From: Pyropia yezoensis
Taxonomy: Eukaryota > Rhodophyta > Bangiophyceae > Bangiales > Bangiaceae
Direction: 5' to 3'
Length of the DNA stretch: 64,000 bases
Assembly (NCBI GenBank): GCA_009829735.1
Contig: CM020619.1
Coordinates: forward strand, 254,590-318,589
The translations under genes and the position numbers were made by a program. Of the stretch, positions 24,010 through 33,131 are shown one piece after another. The notes beneath the pieces were generated by a model. The model saw nothing but the letters and a program-made list of their open reading frames with translations. It searched no databases and was not told the origin of the DNA. Position 1 is the stretch's first letter. Every line of letters starts with the position of its first letter.

Positions 24010-24208
24010 CGCGGCTGGCCCAAGGTCCTGTGGGGCCCGCTTTGGGGATCGTGGGGCGCTCGCGACGGAACTCTCTGGCGGAGGACCACGGGCTGGCCAA
24101 AATTCGAGCGGGCTCGGGCCCCGTCCTAAGCATAGCTGGCCCCAGGTCCTGTGGGGCCCGCGCTGGGTTGTCAGGAGCACTCGACTGGCACGGCGGAGGA
24201 CCGCGGAC
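24010..24208 (+). repeat. Diverged direct repeat, period about 120 bp
   Basis: Both copies contain AGGTCCTGTGGGGCCCGC (about 24023 and 24143) and end with GGCGGAGGACC (about 24080 and 24198). The middles have drifted. Confidence 0.75.
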
Positions 24209-25495
24209 CGAGCCGTTTGGGCGCGGTGCGACTGGGCCGGCCCGTTGCCAGATCGGAGTGTGTACAGCGTGCCGCACCTGCACAACCTCCCGCCCCTTGG
24301 TGGCCCGACGCGCCCCAGCCCCTCGCACGCCACAGAAAGGGCGCCCCGCCTCGTGCCGATTCAATCCTCCACAAGGGAAGACCCAACCGTGCGTTGCTGG
24401 GCCAAGGCGACCGCGCGGGGGGCGGAGAGAAAGGGGCGAACGGTGACTGTGTGTCAGGTTCCCGACGCGCCCCGCGGCGGTTGACCCACCCCCCTTCTAC
24501 GACAGGTGTGCGAAAAAGAGAAAGGTGGGGTGGGAAACGGCCCTGGGGCCCCGCTGACCCGCAGCAGCACGCGAGGAGCGGGGCAAGCAAGGGCGCCATG
24601 GGCGGGGGGGAGCGTGCAGCGGGGCTTGGTCGCCGACGTGGATGTGGTGGCGCGCTGTCCTCCATCACACGCCTTCATTGGCCCGCCCCCCCACCCGGCC
24701 ACCAACCAGCCGCACGGCGCAAGTGGCGGCCCTCCGACACGTCCAGACAGCGCGAAAACCAAAAGGAACAAACGCAACCAAGCACAACCCATCTACATCT
24801 ACAGGCTGGCGTGGATGAGCCCCGCACGGCTGTAGCAGCCAAAGCCGTTTCCCACCATTCCCATCTATTCATTGACGCACACGCTCTTGGCCACACCCTA
24901 GACACGAGAGTGCGCAGGCAAGCTCAGTGGCGCAGACGAGCCGGCGCCCCCACCGGCGAGAAAACCCTGACCCCCCTCCGGCCGCCCCCCTTCACCGCCA
25001 GCGCGTTTGCAAGCATGCATCACGTCTGGCTCACGACACCCCACCGTCCCCCCCCAAGCACCTCGCCCAGGCAGGGGCGCCAAGGATCGTACTCCTTGCC
25101 GACATGAGGCGGCGGGGTGGTCAGCCCGACGCCTCAAGGAGGATAGGGCGCGTTGCGAGCGCGGGTCGGCGGCGGGCGGCGGTGCGCTAACTGTCCGCCG
25201 ACCTTCGATTGGGCTGGAAGCATCTGACCATAGGAACACGCAAAAAAAAGGGACAGGTAGGCAGGATGATGGGCTGGTGGACACGCACTGATGGGGAGTG
25301 GGCAGAACCAGCCCAACACCGCGGGGACGGCACGGCAGAGCAGAGCGGTGTGCCAGCGCAAATCGCGGGGGATCTGCGCAGGCTGCTTATGCGCGCGAAC
25401 TCGGGCGCACGGTTGGCGTCTGCGCGCAGGAGGGGTCGTGCCGTGTGGGGACCTGAGGGGAGGTGCCCGACGCTCTGTGCAAGCGGTTGAGAGGC

Positions 25496-25505
25496 CATAA
25501 AAAGG
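25496..25505 (+). promoter_or_regulatory. TATA-like box of the Ser/Lys-rich secreted gene
   Basis: CATAAAAAGG in GC-rich surroundings, 198 bp before the ATG. Confidence 0.5.
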
Positions 25506-25693
25506 GACCTCGGCGACGGTCAGGGAGCTCGATTCCCCTTGCCATCCGCAGCATCCACAGCCATCGACCAGCACACCGGCACTCACACCGGCACGCGCAC
25601 CTTGGGGTCTTGACCCAGCCACCGCCACCCGTCCCTTGCCCTCTCCCCTCCTTTGCCATTCCCTCTTGCCCCGCGTACAACGTGTACTCGACC

Positions 25694-26830
25694 ATGGGGA
25701 TTACCAAGGCGACCACGACGACCCTGGTGGTGCTCGCTGCCGCCTCCTCCCTCGCCTCTGGCACCGTCCTCCCTGCGGTGATCGGGGACAAGGCCCCCGC
25801 GGTGGGTGTGACGTCCACGCCTGGCGGAAAGACCAGCGCCCGCGTGGGTGGCCCTGCCGGCAACCGCCGGGTGGCGTCCAAGAAGGTCCAATCGCGCACC
25901 CTCAGGGCGGCCAACAAGCGCGTCGAGGAGTGGCTGGGCAACACCGTCCGCACTGGGCAGACGGCGGACAGCGACTCTGACAGCGACAGCGACCACCCCG
26001 GCGTCGTCCGCTCCGGCAAGAAGAAGGGCGGCAGCAAGAAGAGCAAGAAGAGCAAGAAGAGCAGCGACTCGGACAGCAGCTCTGACAGCAGCAGCAGCAG
26101 CGGCAGCGACAGTGACCGCCCTGGCGTCGTCCGCACTGGCGCGAAGAAGGACGAGAGCTCGGACAGCAGCAGCGGCAGCGACAGCGACCGCCCTGGCGTC
26201 ATCCGCTCCGGCAAGAAGAAGGGCGGCAGCAAGAAGAGCAAGAAGAGCAGCGACTCGGACAGCAGCTCTGACAGCAGCAGCAGCGGCAGCGACAGCGACC
26301 GCCCTGGCGTCGTCCGCTCCGGCAAGAAGAAGGGCGGCAGCAAGAAGAGCAAGAAGAGCAGCGACTCGGACAGCAGCTCTGACAGCAGCAGCAGCGGCAG
26401 CGACAGCGACCGCCCTGGCGTCGTCCGCACTGGCGCGAAGAAGGACGAGAGCTCGGACAGCAGCAGCGGTAGCGACAGCGACCGCCCTGGCGTCGTCCGC
26501 ACTGGCGCGAAGAAGGACGAGAGCTCGGACAGCAGCAGCGGCAGCGACAGCGACCGCCCTGGCGTCGTCCGCACGGGCGCGAAGAAGGACGAGAGCTCGG
26601 ACAGCAGCGATAGCGACCGCCCTGGCGTCGTCCGTCACGGCAAGAAGAGCGGCAGCGACTCGGACAGCAGCAAGAGCAGCAAGAGCAGCAAGAGCAGCAA
26701 GAGCAGCAAGAGCTCGGGCGACGAGCACTACCCCATCCACGCGGCGGTGCGCAACATCCGCCGCCGCCGTCTGACGCGCATCCCCATGAGCAACCCCTTC
26801 CTGGCGGGGCCGGCGGCGGGCACCGCCTGA
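25694..26830 (+). CDS. Secreted Ser/Asp/Lys-rich repeat protein (378 aa)
   Basis: I do not recognise a named family. A signal peptide (MGITKATTTTLVVLAAASSL) is followed by a short basic region and a long disordered repeat. The motif PGVVR or PGVIR occurs eight times, each followed by a Lys block (SGKKKGGSKKSKK, or TGAKKDESS) and then Ser-Asp strings. DNA-level repeat periods are 111 bp (37 aa) for the Lys-rich type and 72 bp (24 aa) for the AKKDESS type, with one shortened 63-bp copy. The Ser-Asp strings look like acidic casein-kinase targets, so the mature protein may be a phosphorylated polyampholyte of the extracellular matrix, comparable in style, not homology, to dentin phosphophoryn or silaffins. 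A short conserved tail (RIPMSNPFLAGPAAGTA) ends the protein. The next gene downstream is a paralogue with the same ends. Confidence 0.85.
   Translation: MGITKATTTTLVVLAAASSLASGTVLPAVIGDKAPAVGVTSTPGGKTSARVGGPAGNRRVASKKVQSRTLRAANKRVEEWLGNTVRTGQTADSDSDSDSDHPGVVRSGKKKGGSKKSKKSKKSSDSDSSSDSSSSSGSDSDRPGVVRTGAKKDESSDSSSGSDSDRPGVIRSGKKKGGSKKSKKSSDSDSSSDSSSSGSDSDRPGVVRSGKKKGGSKKSKKSSDSDSSSDSSSSGSDSDRPGVVRTGAKKDESSDSSSGSDSDRPGVVRTGAKKDESSDSSSGSDSDRPGVVRTGAKKDESSDSSDSDRPGVVRHGKKSGSDSDSSKSSKSSKSSKSSKSSGDEHYPIHAAVRNIRRRRLTRIPMSNPFLAGPAAGTA
26183..26620 (+). repeat. Coding minisatellite, 111-bp and 72-bp units
   Basis: The landmark AGCGACCG falls at 26183, 26294, 26405, 26477, 26549 and 26612, giving periods of 111, 111, 72, 72 and 63 bp. 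All are multiples of three, so the frame is kept. Near identity of the copies indicates recent expansion or conversion. Confidence 0.9.
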
Positions 26831-27871
26831 GTTGGGCACCTGGCCCGACCGGTAGGCGGCCAAGAGGGGGGCGATGACCCTGGGTAGTGATGTGTCGCTG
26901 CCGTTGCCGTGCACGCAAGTCTTGTCACCGTCGATGGACGACGACTACTGCTGGGATTGGACGGACTGCGCAATGCGTGGGCGCGCTCTGTGTGATACTT
27001 GACTGTACTAAATGTCTATGCGTGAATCGTAGTGTAGCAATGAAATTGGCCTTGGGCCTCCCATCGTCATGATCTGTGTCTCGGTGATGACCACGTGGAC
27101 GGCGGTCGTGCAGAGGCTCTCTTCCTCCGCCAGCCGCCTGATCCCCGCCTTCACACAACGTCGTTGGTCAGACACCAGAGCCGGAGCACGACGGCACGCC
27201 GTCGCCTCCTCAACCTGCCCGCCATCCCGGCCGCCCCCGGCCGCCACGCTTCCTGACCAAGACCCCCCCCCACGCAGCGGCATGGACGCCACGCTGCCGC
27301 TTTCGGCGTTGCCGCGGTAGTCTGGCCGCCACGACTGCCAATTCGTCCATTCCCTTGCGCAGCTGCCCCCCTTGACCCCTTCCCCCCTTCCCCCCCCAAC
27401 CGTGTACCAAATGCACCGTGGTGCATGGTCGGGGTGTGATCTGGTCCTCCCCCCACCGCGCTGCGCCGCCGTCATTGTGGTGCAACGCCCGAGGCCGGGT
27501 TGCGGGGGGGGCGGGGAGCAGGGACCAAATTTTCCGTGTGCGTACTGCGGTGCGCGGGTGGGCCTACGGACTGCGTCGCGGCGCTCTCTGCAGCGTCCGC
27601 CAGCTGACTGACGGACGCGGCCTGACGCAGTGGGGTGAACCGCGGTGGTCTTAAAACACTCCTCCTCTTCTTGCCTCGGTTCACTTCCAGAGCCTCGACC
27701 CAGCACGATCTCTCTTCCCACCTCCACCTGTCCGCCGTGCTCTCCTTCCGCTGCCCGCAAGGCGACCATCCACTCTCTCCACCTCTCTCTCTGGCTGCTC
27801 TTCTCTCCCGCTTCCCGGTGCCAACTGCTTTCTCTCCGCTCTTTGCCTTGGTGCCTGCCTCTGCCGTCAGG
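26831..27871. other. Spacer between the two secreted paralogues
   Basis: No gene seen. The final ~220 bp are the promoter and pyrimidine-rich leader of the second paralogue. Confidence 0.5.
27650..27657 (+). promoter_or_regulatory. TATA-like box of the acidic secreted gene
   Basis: CTTAAAAC, 221 bp before the ATG, at nearly the same distance as in the upstream paralogue. A CT-rich leader follows. Confidence 0.4.
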
Positions 27872-28888
27872 ATGGGCTACACCACCACTGCGACGACGAC
27901 GCTGCTGGTGCTGGCGACGGCCACCTCCCTGGCCGGCCGCACTGGCGCAGTGCCTCCATTTGCAGTGGCTCCCGAGGCCGCTGGCGCCGCGGCCGCGGCG
28001 GGGGCTGCCGTGCCCGATACGGGCTCGCTGGCGGCGGCGGCTGCCGTTGCGCCCGATGCGGCAGCCGTTGACGGCGACGCGCTGACGACGCCTTCAATGC
28101 GGGCCACAGTGGACGGAGACGCGGCGGTGCCCTATGCGCCCGTTGAAGGGGAGGCGGCTGCCAATGACGCCACGGCCGCAGACTCTGAAGATGAATTTTC
28201 GTCCGAGGACGAGGACGGGGACGTGTCGGATGACGACAGTGCCGACGAGGACCTGGACGACACGGTTACCCGTCAGGTGGATGACGACGCGGATGAGGAC
28301 GATGACGACGCGGCTGGGTACGACTCCGAGCTGTCGAGCGCTGACGAAGGGACGGAGGACGAGGCTGGGAGTGATGCAGACGACATCGATGGCCTTCACC
28401 GGGTGGAGGACCAGGAGTGGGAGACGGCAGAGATTGCGGAAGAGGGTACCACCCGTGACACCGTCGACGATGACGAGTCTGGCTCGGACGTAGACTCGGA
28501 CGGCAGCAGCGACGCTGACAACAGCGGCGACGATGCGGCTGAAGACGACCTGGACGCTCCCTCTGTGCGTGCGGCTGGGGGCTCGGACGTTCTCGAGCCC
28601 GTTGGCCATGCGGACGCTGGCTCGTGGGAGGACATGTCGTCGGACGAAGACGCCGATTCGGCCGACGACGTGGACGCGGATGTTTCTGACAGCGAAAAGG
28701 CGACGGACCTCTTTGGCAAGCCCCTCGAAGCGAATGTGGCTGACGCTGATGTGACTGCCTGGGCTGCCCCCGCCGCTGGGGAGGGGGCCGACCAGGAGGC
28801 AGTGCGCCGTATCCAGCTTGGTGACTACGTGCCGCTGTCGGCCGCCAGCCCGTTTGTTGTAGGTGACGCGGACGAGACGACGGCCTGA
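27872..28888 (+). CDS. Secreted Asp/Glu-rich acidic protein (338 aa)
   Basis: Paralogue of the gene just upstream. Its signal peptide MGYTTTATTTLLVLATATSL matches the neighbour's almost residue for residue, and its tail YVPLSAASPFVVGDADETTA aligns with the neighbour's IPMSNPFLAG tail. Between them the sequence is unrelated: an Ala/Val/Pro pro-region (about residues 25-105), then about 180 residues dominated by Asp, Glu and Ser (SEDEFSSEDEDGDVSDDD, DDDADEDDDDAAGYDSE). This is a strong polyanion likely to bind calcium or a basic partner. No enzyme motif and no membrane span after the signal peptide. Extracellular or wall location is inferred from the signal peptide only. Confidence 0.85.
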   Translation: MGYTTTATTTLLVLATATSLAGRTGAVPPFAVAPEAAGAAAAAGAAVPDTGSLAAAAAVAPDAAAVDGDALTTPSMRATVDGDAAVPYAPVEGEAAANDATAADSEDEFSSEDEDGDVSDDDSADEDLDDTVTRQVDDDADEDDDDAAGYDSELSSADEGTEDEAGSDADDIDGLHRVEDQEWETAEIAEEGTTRDTVDDDESGSDVDSDGSSDADNSGDDAAEDDLDAPSVRAAGGSDVLEPVGHADAGSWEDMSSDEDADSADDVDADVSDSEKATDLFGKPLEANVADADVTAWAAPAAGEGADQEAVRRIQLGDYVPLSAASPFVVGDADETTA

Positions 28889-29519
28889 TGGCGCTCGCGG
28901 GGAGAGACTTAACAGACAGCGAAGCGACACTGATACGAAGGCACGGCGGACCACGTGCTGGAGGGGGGAGGCTCAGGGGGGCGGTCCCGGCGATGAGGGG
29001 GCTCTTCGTGAGCATGACTGTATGTAGGACCATACGAAGACGGCTGTGCACGAGCTCCTATGTAGGACCATACGAAGACGGCTGTGCACGAGCTCCTCAC
29101 CGTAATGGTTTTTCTGCCCTCAAACCCAGTGGCCGCACCCAGAATACACATGCTCGGGTTACCCAACGACCATGACGGACGAAAACGCCAGCAATCCTGT
29201 TGCGAAGCAACCACAGCCGAGCCGGAAACGAAGGAACAAGTATGGTCAACGGCAAGACCCCAAGAAAACCAGAAGAGAGACGAACAGGAGAACAAAATAA
29301 TGCAATAGAAAAGGTGAGGTTCTGCGGAAAGGGCAGCACGCCAACCCACGCTACACACACCACAAAATATGCACGCACTCCCACCTCGGCTCTGAGACTG
29401 TGCACACTGTTGATGTTATGCGGGGAGCGGCAGCGCACTGCAGAGGCGCAAACCCGGACTTGCCCAAAAGACCCGTCCCTCTCTGCCACCCCGGACCCCC
29501 CCCCCTTGCCGCTCCTACT
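28889..29519. other. Spacer between convergent genes
   Basis: No gene. It contains a perfect tandem duplication (next entry) and an A-rich stretch near 29265-29310. Confidence 0.5.
29021..29097 (+). repeat. Perfect 38-bp tandem duplication
   Basis: A 38-base unit starting TATGTAGGACCATACGAAG and ending in GAGCTCC occurs twice back to back. It contains GTAC-like TATGTA/CATACG half-palindromes. Confidence 0.85.
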
Positions 29520-31244
29520 TCACGCAAACGTGAAAAAGGCGCGGCGGAAACGCATGCGGATAGCCGCTATCCGCCGGCGGATCCAACGGAGCCAGCTGAG
29601 GCTGCGGGGCAGGCCCAGGCCGCCCAGCGCGCGCGTCCGAAAGTTAAACGCCGCCCGCAGGTAGTGGCCATCGCGGGTGGCCGCGTTGGAGGCGTCCCAC
29701 GACCAGCGGCACGCTTCGGCGCGTGCCGCGTCGCCGACGCGGCGGCAGAGGTCAGGGGAGGAGACGAGGCGGGCAATGTGCGCAACCGCCGCGTCGGTCG
29801 AGGCCTCCACGGCCGCTGCCGACGGCGATGGCCCCGCGGCGGGGAAGAGGAAGCCCGTCACCCCATCCTTGACCACATCCCGTAGGCCGCCTGCGGCAGC
29901 GGCCACGGCGGGCACGCCCGCGGCGGCCGCTTCCAGCACCACAAAGCCGAGCGTCTCAGACTCAGAGGGCATGACAAACACGTCGGCCGAGGCGTAGGCC
30001 GCTGACAGGTCGGCGCCAGTAAGGATGCCCGTAAACACCGTGGCGGTCCCCGCCAATGCCTTTTCCACCGCCCCCCGCGCGGGGCCGTCGCCCACAATGG
30101 CAAGGCGCGCGGCGGGGAGCCGCTCCAACACACCACGGAGGAAGGCCAAGTTCTTTTCCGCCCCGATGCGGCCGACGTAGAGCAGCAGCGGCGCTTCAGG
30201 GTGTCCGTCGGACAGGCGCGACCGCATTGCCGCGGTCGCACACCGCGGGTGAAAGAGGTCAGTGTCCACTCCTTTTGGCCACAGCGTCGCCCGTTGGACG
30301 CCGTGGGCGCTCAGCTCATCCACCAGCTGTGGGGAGGTGGCCAGCGTCAGGTCGGCCCGGTTGTGACACAGGCGGATGAGGAGCCACGCGAGGCCCACCA
30401 GGGGCGTCAGCCCGTAGCGGGCAGCGTAGACGGGGAGATGGGTGTGGTAGGACGCCACCAGCGGCACGCGGAGGATGCGGGCAAATGCGAGGACCGCAAA
30501 AACGAGCGTCCCCGGGGTGGTCAGGTGGATCACGTCAGGCGCAAAGTCCCGCAGCAGCCGGTACACCTTGGGACCCCCAATGCTGAGCCGGATGGCGGGG
30601 TAGAGGGGAAACCGGAAGCCCCTAATAGATGCCACCGTCGCACCCGCATACGAAGTGGGCGCGTCCGCCGAAGAGTCTGGAGTAATGACCAGCACCTCAT
30701 CCCCACGGGAGCGCAGGTGCTCGACAAGTCCCTTGTAGCGATTGGCATACCCAGACACGTGGGTAAAGGGCGTTGGCTCCACCACAATGGCCACCCGACG
30801 GGCACGCACGCCACCAGAAGCATCCGGGACACCCGCGGGGAACGGCCCTGGTGTTGGTGCCGTTGCCGCTGACGCACCCAAAGTTGACGCACCAGCCACC
30901 GCCGCCGCCGCCGCCGCCGCCTCTGCCGCAGCTCTGGACGACGAGGAGCCGCCGCGCCCAAAGAAACGCATCGACACGCCCACCGCTTCCAAAGACTTTG
31001 ACGGTGGGGAGGCTGCCACACCCGCCACGGCCCGGCGGCTGGCCGCGGTCGCCACCGCCCGCCCCGCCAGCGGTGGGCGGCCGCGGACGACGGCCCGCCC
31101 CGCTGCAGCAGCCGACGGCCACGGCACGGTCGGGGTGGCAAAGCCCAGCGCCACACCCGCCGGCCGCGGGGGTGGCCGCCAGGACGCTGGTGTGGCCACC
31201 GCCGCCACCGCGGCGGCGGGAGGGGGGGGGGGTGGCCCAGCCAT
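29520..31244 (-). CDS. SQD2: Sulfoquinovosyltransferase SQD2 (574 aa), plastid
   Basis: This is a family-4 glycosyltransferase that transfers sulfoquinovose from UDP-sulfoquinovose to diacylglycerol, making the thylakoid sulfolipid SQDG. The catalytic part starts at about residue 165 with VAIVVEPTPFTHVSGYANRY and continues through SYHTHLPVYAARYG (about 275), the nucleotide-binding block LLLYVGRIGAEKNLAFLRGV (about 365) and the donor-site motif SESETLGFVVLEA with its E-x7-E spacing (about 430). The first ~160 residues are Ala/Pro/Ser/Arg-rich, consistent with a plastid transit peptide plus linker; Arabidopsis SQD2 is about 510 aa. The start is the first ATG (MAGPPPPPPAAA); the open frame upstream lacks an ATG. 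Single exon. The C-terminus ends in a basic amphipathic helix (RWIRRRIAAIRMRFRR) that could touch membrane. Confidence 0.93.
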   Translation of the reverse strand: MAGPPPPPPAAAVAAVATPASWRPPPRPAGVALGFATPTVPWPSAAAAGRAVVRGRPPLAGRAVATAASRRAVAGVAASPPSKSLEAVGVSMRFFGRGGSSSSRAAAEAAAAAAAVAGASTLGASAATAPTPGPFPAGVPDASGGVRARRVAIVVEPTPFTHVSGYANRYKGLVEHLRSRGDEVLVITPDSSADAPTSYAGATVASIRGFRFPLYPAIRLSIGGPKVYRLLRDFAPDVIHLTTPGTLVFAVLAFARILRVPLVASYHTHLPVYAARYGLTPLVGLAWLLIRLCHNRADLTLATSPQLVDELSAHGVQRATLWPKGVDTDLFHPRCATAAMRSRLSDGHPEAPLLLYVGRIGAEKNLAFLRGVLERLPAARLAIVGDGPARGAVEKALAGTATVFTGILTGADLSAAYASADVFVMPSESETLGFVVLEAAAAGVPAVAAAAGGLRDVVKDGVTGFLFPAAGPSPSAAAVEASTDAAVAHIARLVSSPDLCRRVGDAARAEACRWSWDASNAATRDGHYLRAAFNFRTRALGGLGLPRSLSWLRWIRRRIAAIRMRFRRAFFTFA

Positions 31245-31850
31245 AGGCTGTTGACAAGGGGGCGGGCGGGCAGAGGAGACAGGGGGGAAGATTGGGAACG
31301 AGGGAGAGGGCAACAAGCGAAGGAAAAGAACGCACGAGAAGGGGAGGTGGCGACGCCAATGGGGCCAGCCAGGTTCAGACTGCCCTTGGCCTGTACCCAC
31401 CAGCGGCCGCCGGCGATGCCCCCCCCCACGCGGGGACGCCGCGTCCGCGATAGCGCCCAAGCTACAGTGTCGAGCCACACACCGTGGGCCCGCTCCAACG
31501 CCCTCCCCTTGGCAAGACGCAGCAGGGGCTATAGGGAACACTTGTAGCCAGGCACGCTCGCGCGCGGGGGGGGGGGCCGTCGAGAGACCAGAACGGCCTG
31601 GCTGTTGTTTACCAAGAGCACAAGAGCCTCACGGGGGCTGCGGGCAGCCAGCCGATTTTTGAGCCACCAACCCGGCACCGCGACCGCTGTGGAAGGGGGG
31701 GGGTTGTCATCCGCGCAGGGGCCAGGCATGCCAGAGCGAGTGCGGTTCCGGTACTATCCTTACAGCGCCCGGATGCGATTCGACAGAAGGAATCGAATAA
31801 CAACTGAGGCAACTAACTAGGTAAGTCTATGCATTGCCACGACGCATTAG
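31245..31850. other. Spacer
   Basis: No gene seen. CTATAG at about 31529-31534 on the minus strand lies about 290 bp before the SQD2 ATG and is a weak TATA candidate. Confidence 0.4.
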
Positions 31851-33131
31851 TCACGGGCGGGTGTCTTCCGCCTCGGCCGCGCTGTTGTCCACTCCCTCGG
31901 GCGCTCCCCGCACCAGCAGGTGGTCCACCACCACCTCCACCCGGCGGCTCAGCAGCGCTGCCGTCAACCAATACGCCCACGGTACCAATGTGGCCTCAGC
32001 GGCAAGGTAAGCCGCGGGCCCCAGCGCCCAGCGAAAGACCGGGGGGCGCCCCCCAACCGGACCGGCGGGCTCCACCAGGAGGTACTCGTCATCGGGCAGG
32101 GTGGGGTCGACGCCCAGACTCGCTGCCCGGTAGTGACGGTGGTTCCCCAGCTGGCTGGCCCAATCAGCCGAGGCCGCCAAGCCCGCCGTCACGGCGGCCG
32201 TCGCGGCGGCGGCGGTCGGCCCATCAGCCCACCGGAGGCGGTGGCGAATGACTAGGCGGATGGGCACAAGAGGAGCGGGTGGCGCAGCGCCACCACGGGA
32301 GCGGCGGACCCAACGCCGCACCGCTGCCATCGCCGATGTCCCGGCCGGCGCTGTCGGCGGGGCCGCCGGTCCATGGCTGCCAGGGGGTGCATCCAAACGG
32401 GGTCCGGTCGCTGTACCCAGGGCGAGCGCAGTGGCTCCGTACGCCACCACCCTCGGAGGCCCTGCTGGTGGCAACAGCGGCGACCGTGGCGCCCGCGGTG
32501 GCGGACGGGGCGGCCGCGATGCGGCGGCGGCCGCCGACGATGGTGGCCGACCCGGAGTGACGGCAGGCGCCGCAACACGGGGCAGCACCGGCGGCCAGCC
32601 GGTGGCCAGCCCCCCCCCCCGCATCCGCACGGTGGGGAGCTGCGAGCGCCAGACGGATACGGGGGTGGCGTCATCGGCCTGCCGCCCGCGCTCCACTGCA
32701 ACTTTCAGTTCCACCGCAGCGGGCGGGAGCGGGTCGATGGCAGAGGCGACGGCGGCGGCAACAACTGCAGCCGCTTCTGTGGGTGCCACCCACCGGGCCT
32801 CCCACTCAGCCGGCGAGCGACCGGCGGCGAGCACAACCGCTGCGCGGAGGGCCCACGTGAGGAGGATGACCAGCGGAGCAAGCAGCAGCAGCGAACTTGA
32901 AAAGTCGGCGGGGTGAGCAACGAGGACGTGGAGGATGTGGCCAATGGAGCCATACGCCAGCAGGTACTGGGCCACAAGGACTGCCCATGCGGCAGCGCGG
33001 GTGGTGAGTGCCGCCAGACGCCGCACCCAGCCGCCTCGCTCCGACGATGATTCAGGTGGGGGGGCGAGAGCACAGACCAGGCGCCGAGCCTCCGCGACGG
33101 TGGCAGCCTCGGTGGAGAGGGAGGCGCCCAT
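31851..33131 (-). CDS. Unknown protein with N-myristoylation-type start and a membrane hairpin (426 aa)
   Basis: The ATG at 33131 gives MGASLSTE, a good N-myristoylation signal, which supports this start. Two membrane spans follow close together: about residues 45-66 (AWAVLVAQYLLAYGSIGHIL) and about 74-98 (SSLLLLAPLVILLTWALRAAVVLAAG), then a charged stretch WEARW. This layout recalls Lunapark, the ER three-way-junction protein, but the Cys4 zinc finger that defines Lunapark is absent. The middle is Pro/Ala-rich. The C-terminal ~140 residues contain ordered sequence (IRLVIRHRLRW, HYRAASLGVDPTLPDDEYLL) and a third hydrophobic segment (YLAAEATLVPWAYWLTAALL). I leave it unassigned. Single exon, same strand as SQD2. 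Confidence 0.65.
   Translation of the reverse strand: MGASLSTEAATVAEARRLVCALAPPPESSSERGGWVRRLAALTTRAAAWAVLVAQYLLAYGSIGHILHVLVAHPADFSSSLLLLAPLVILLTWALRAAVVLAAGRSPAEWEARWVAPTEAAAVVAAAVASAIDPLPPAAVELKVAVERGRQADDATPVSVWRSQLPTVRMRGGGLATGWPPVLPRVAAPAVTPGRPPSSAAAAASRPPRPPPRAPRSPLLPPAGPPRVVAYGATALALGTATGPRLDAPPGSHGPAAPPTAPAGTSAMAAVRRWVRRSRGGAAPPAPLVPIRLVIRHRLRWADGPTAAAATAAVTAGLAASADWASQLGNHRHYRAASLGVDPTLPDDEYLLVEPAGPVGGRPPVFRWALGPAAYLAAEATLVPWAYWLTAALLSRRVEVVVDHLLVRGAPEGVDNSAAEAEDTRP

Larger units (their letters stand above)
21627..25693. other. Four-kilobase gap without recognised genes
   Basis: GC here is less extreme than in the array, and many short frames overlap, none with protein-like composition. 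Two pairs of diverged direct repeats are present (listed separately). The last ~200 bp carry the promoter and leader of the first secreted gene. A fast-evolving or spliced gene could be missed here. Confidence 0.5.

Noticed and set aside
21930-25107. Multiple frames of 200-320 codons between 21.9 and 25.1 kb
   Set aside because: Several overlap on both strands and contain the direct repeats. None has domain-like sequence.
26183-26620. CRISPR-like regular repeats
   Set aside because: The repeats are in-frame coding minisatellites of a eukaryotic secreted protein with no distinct spacers.
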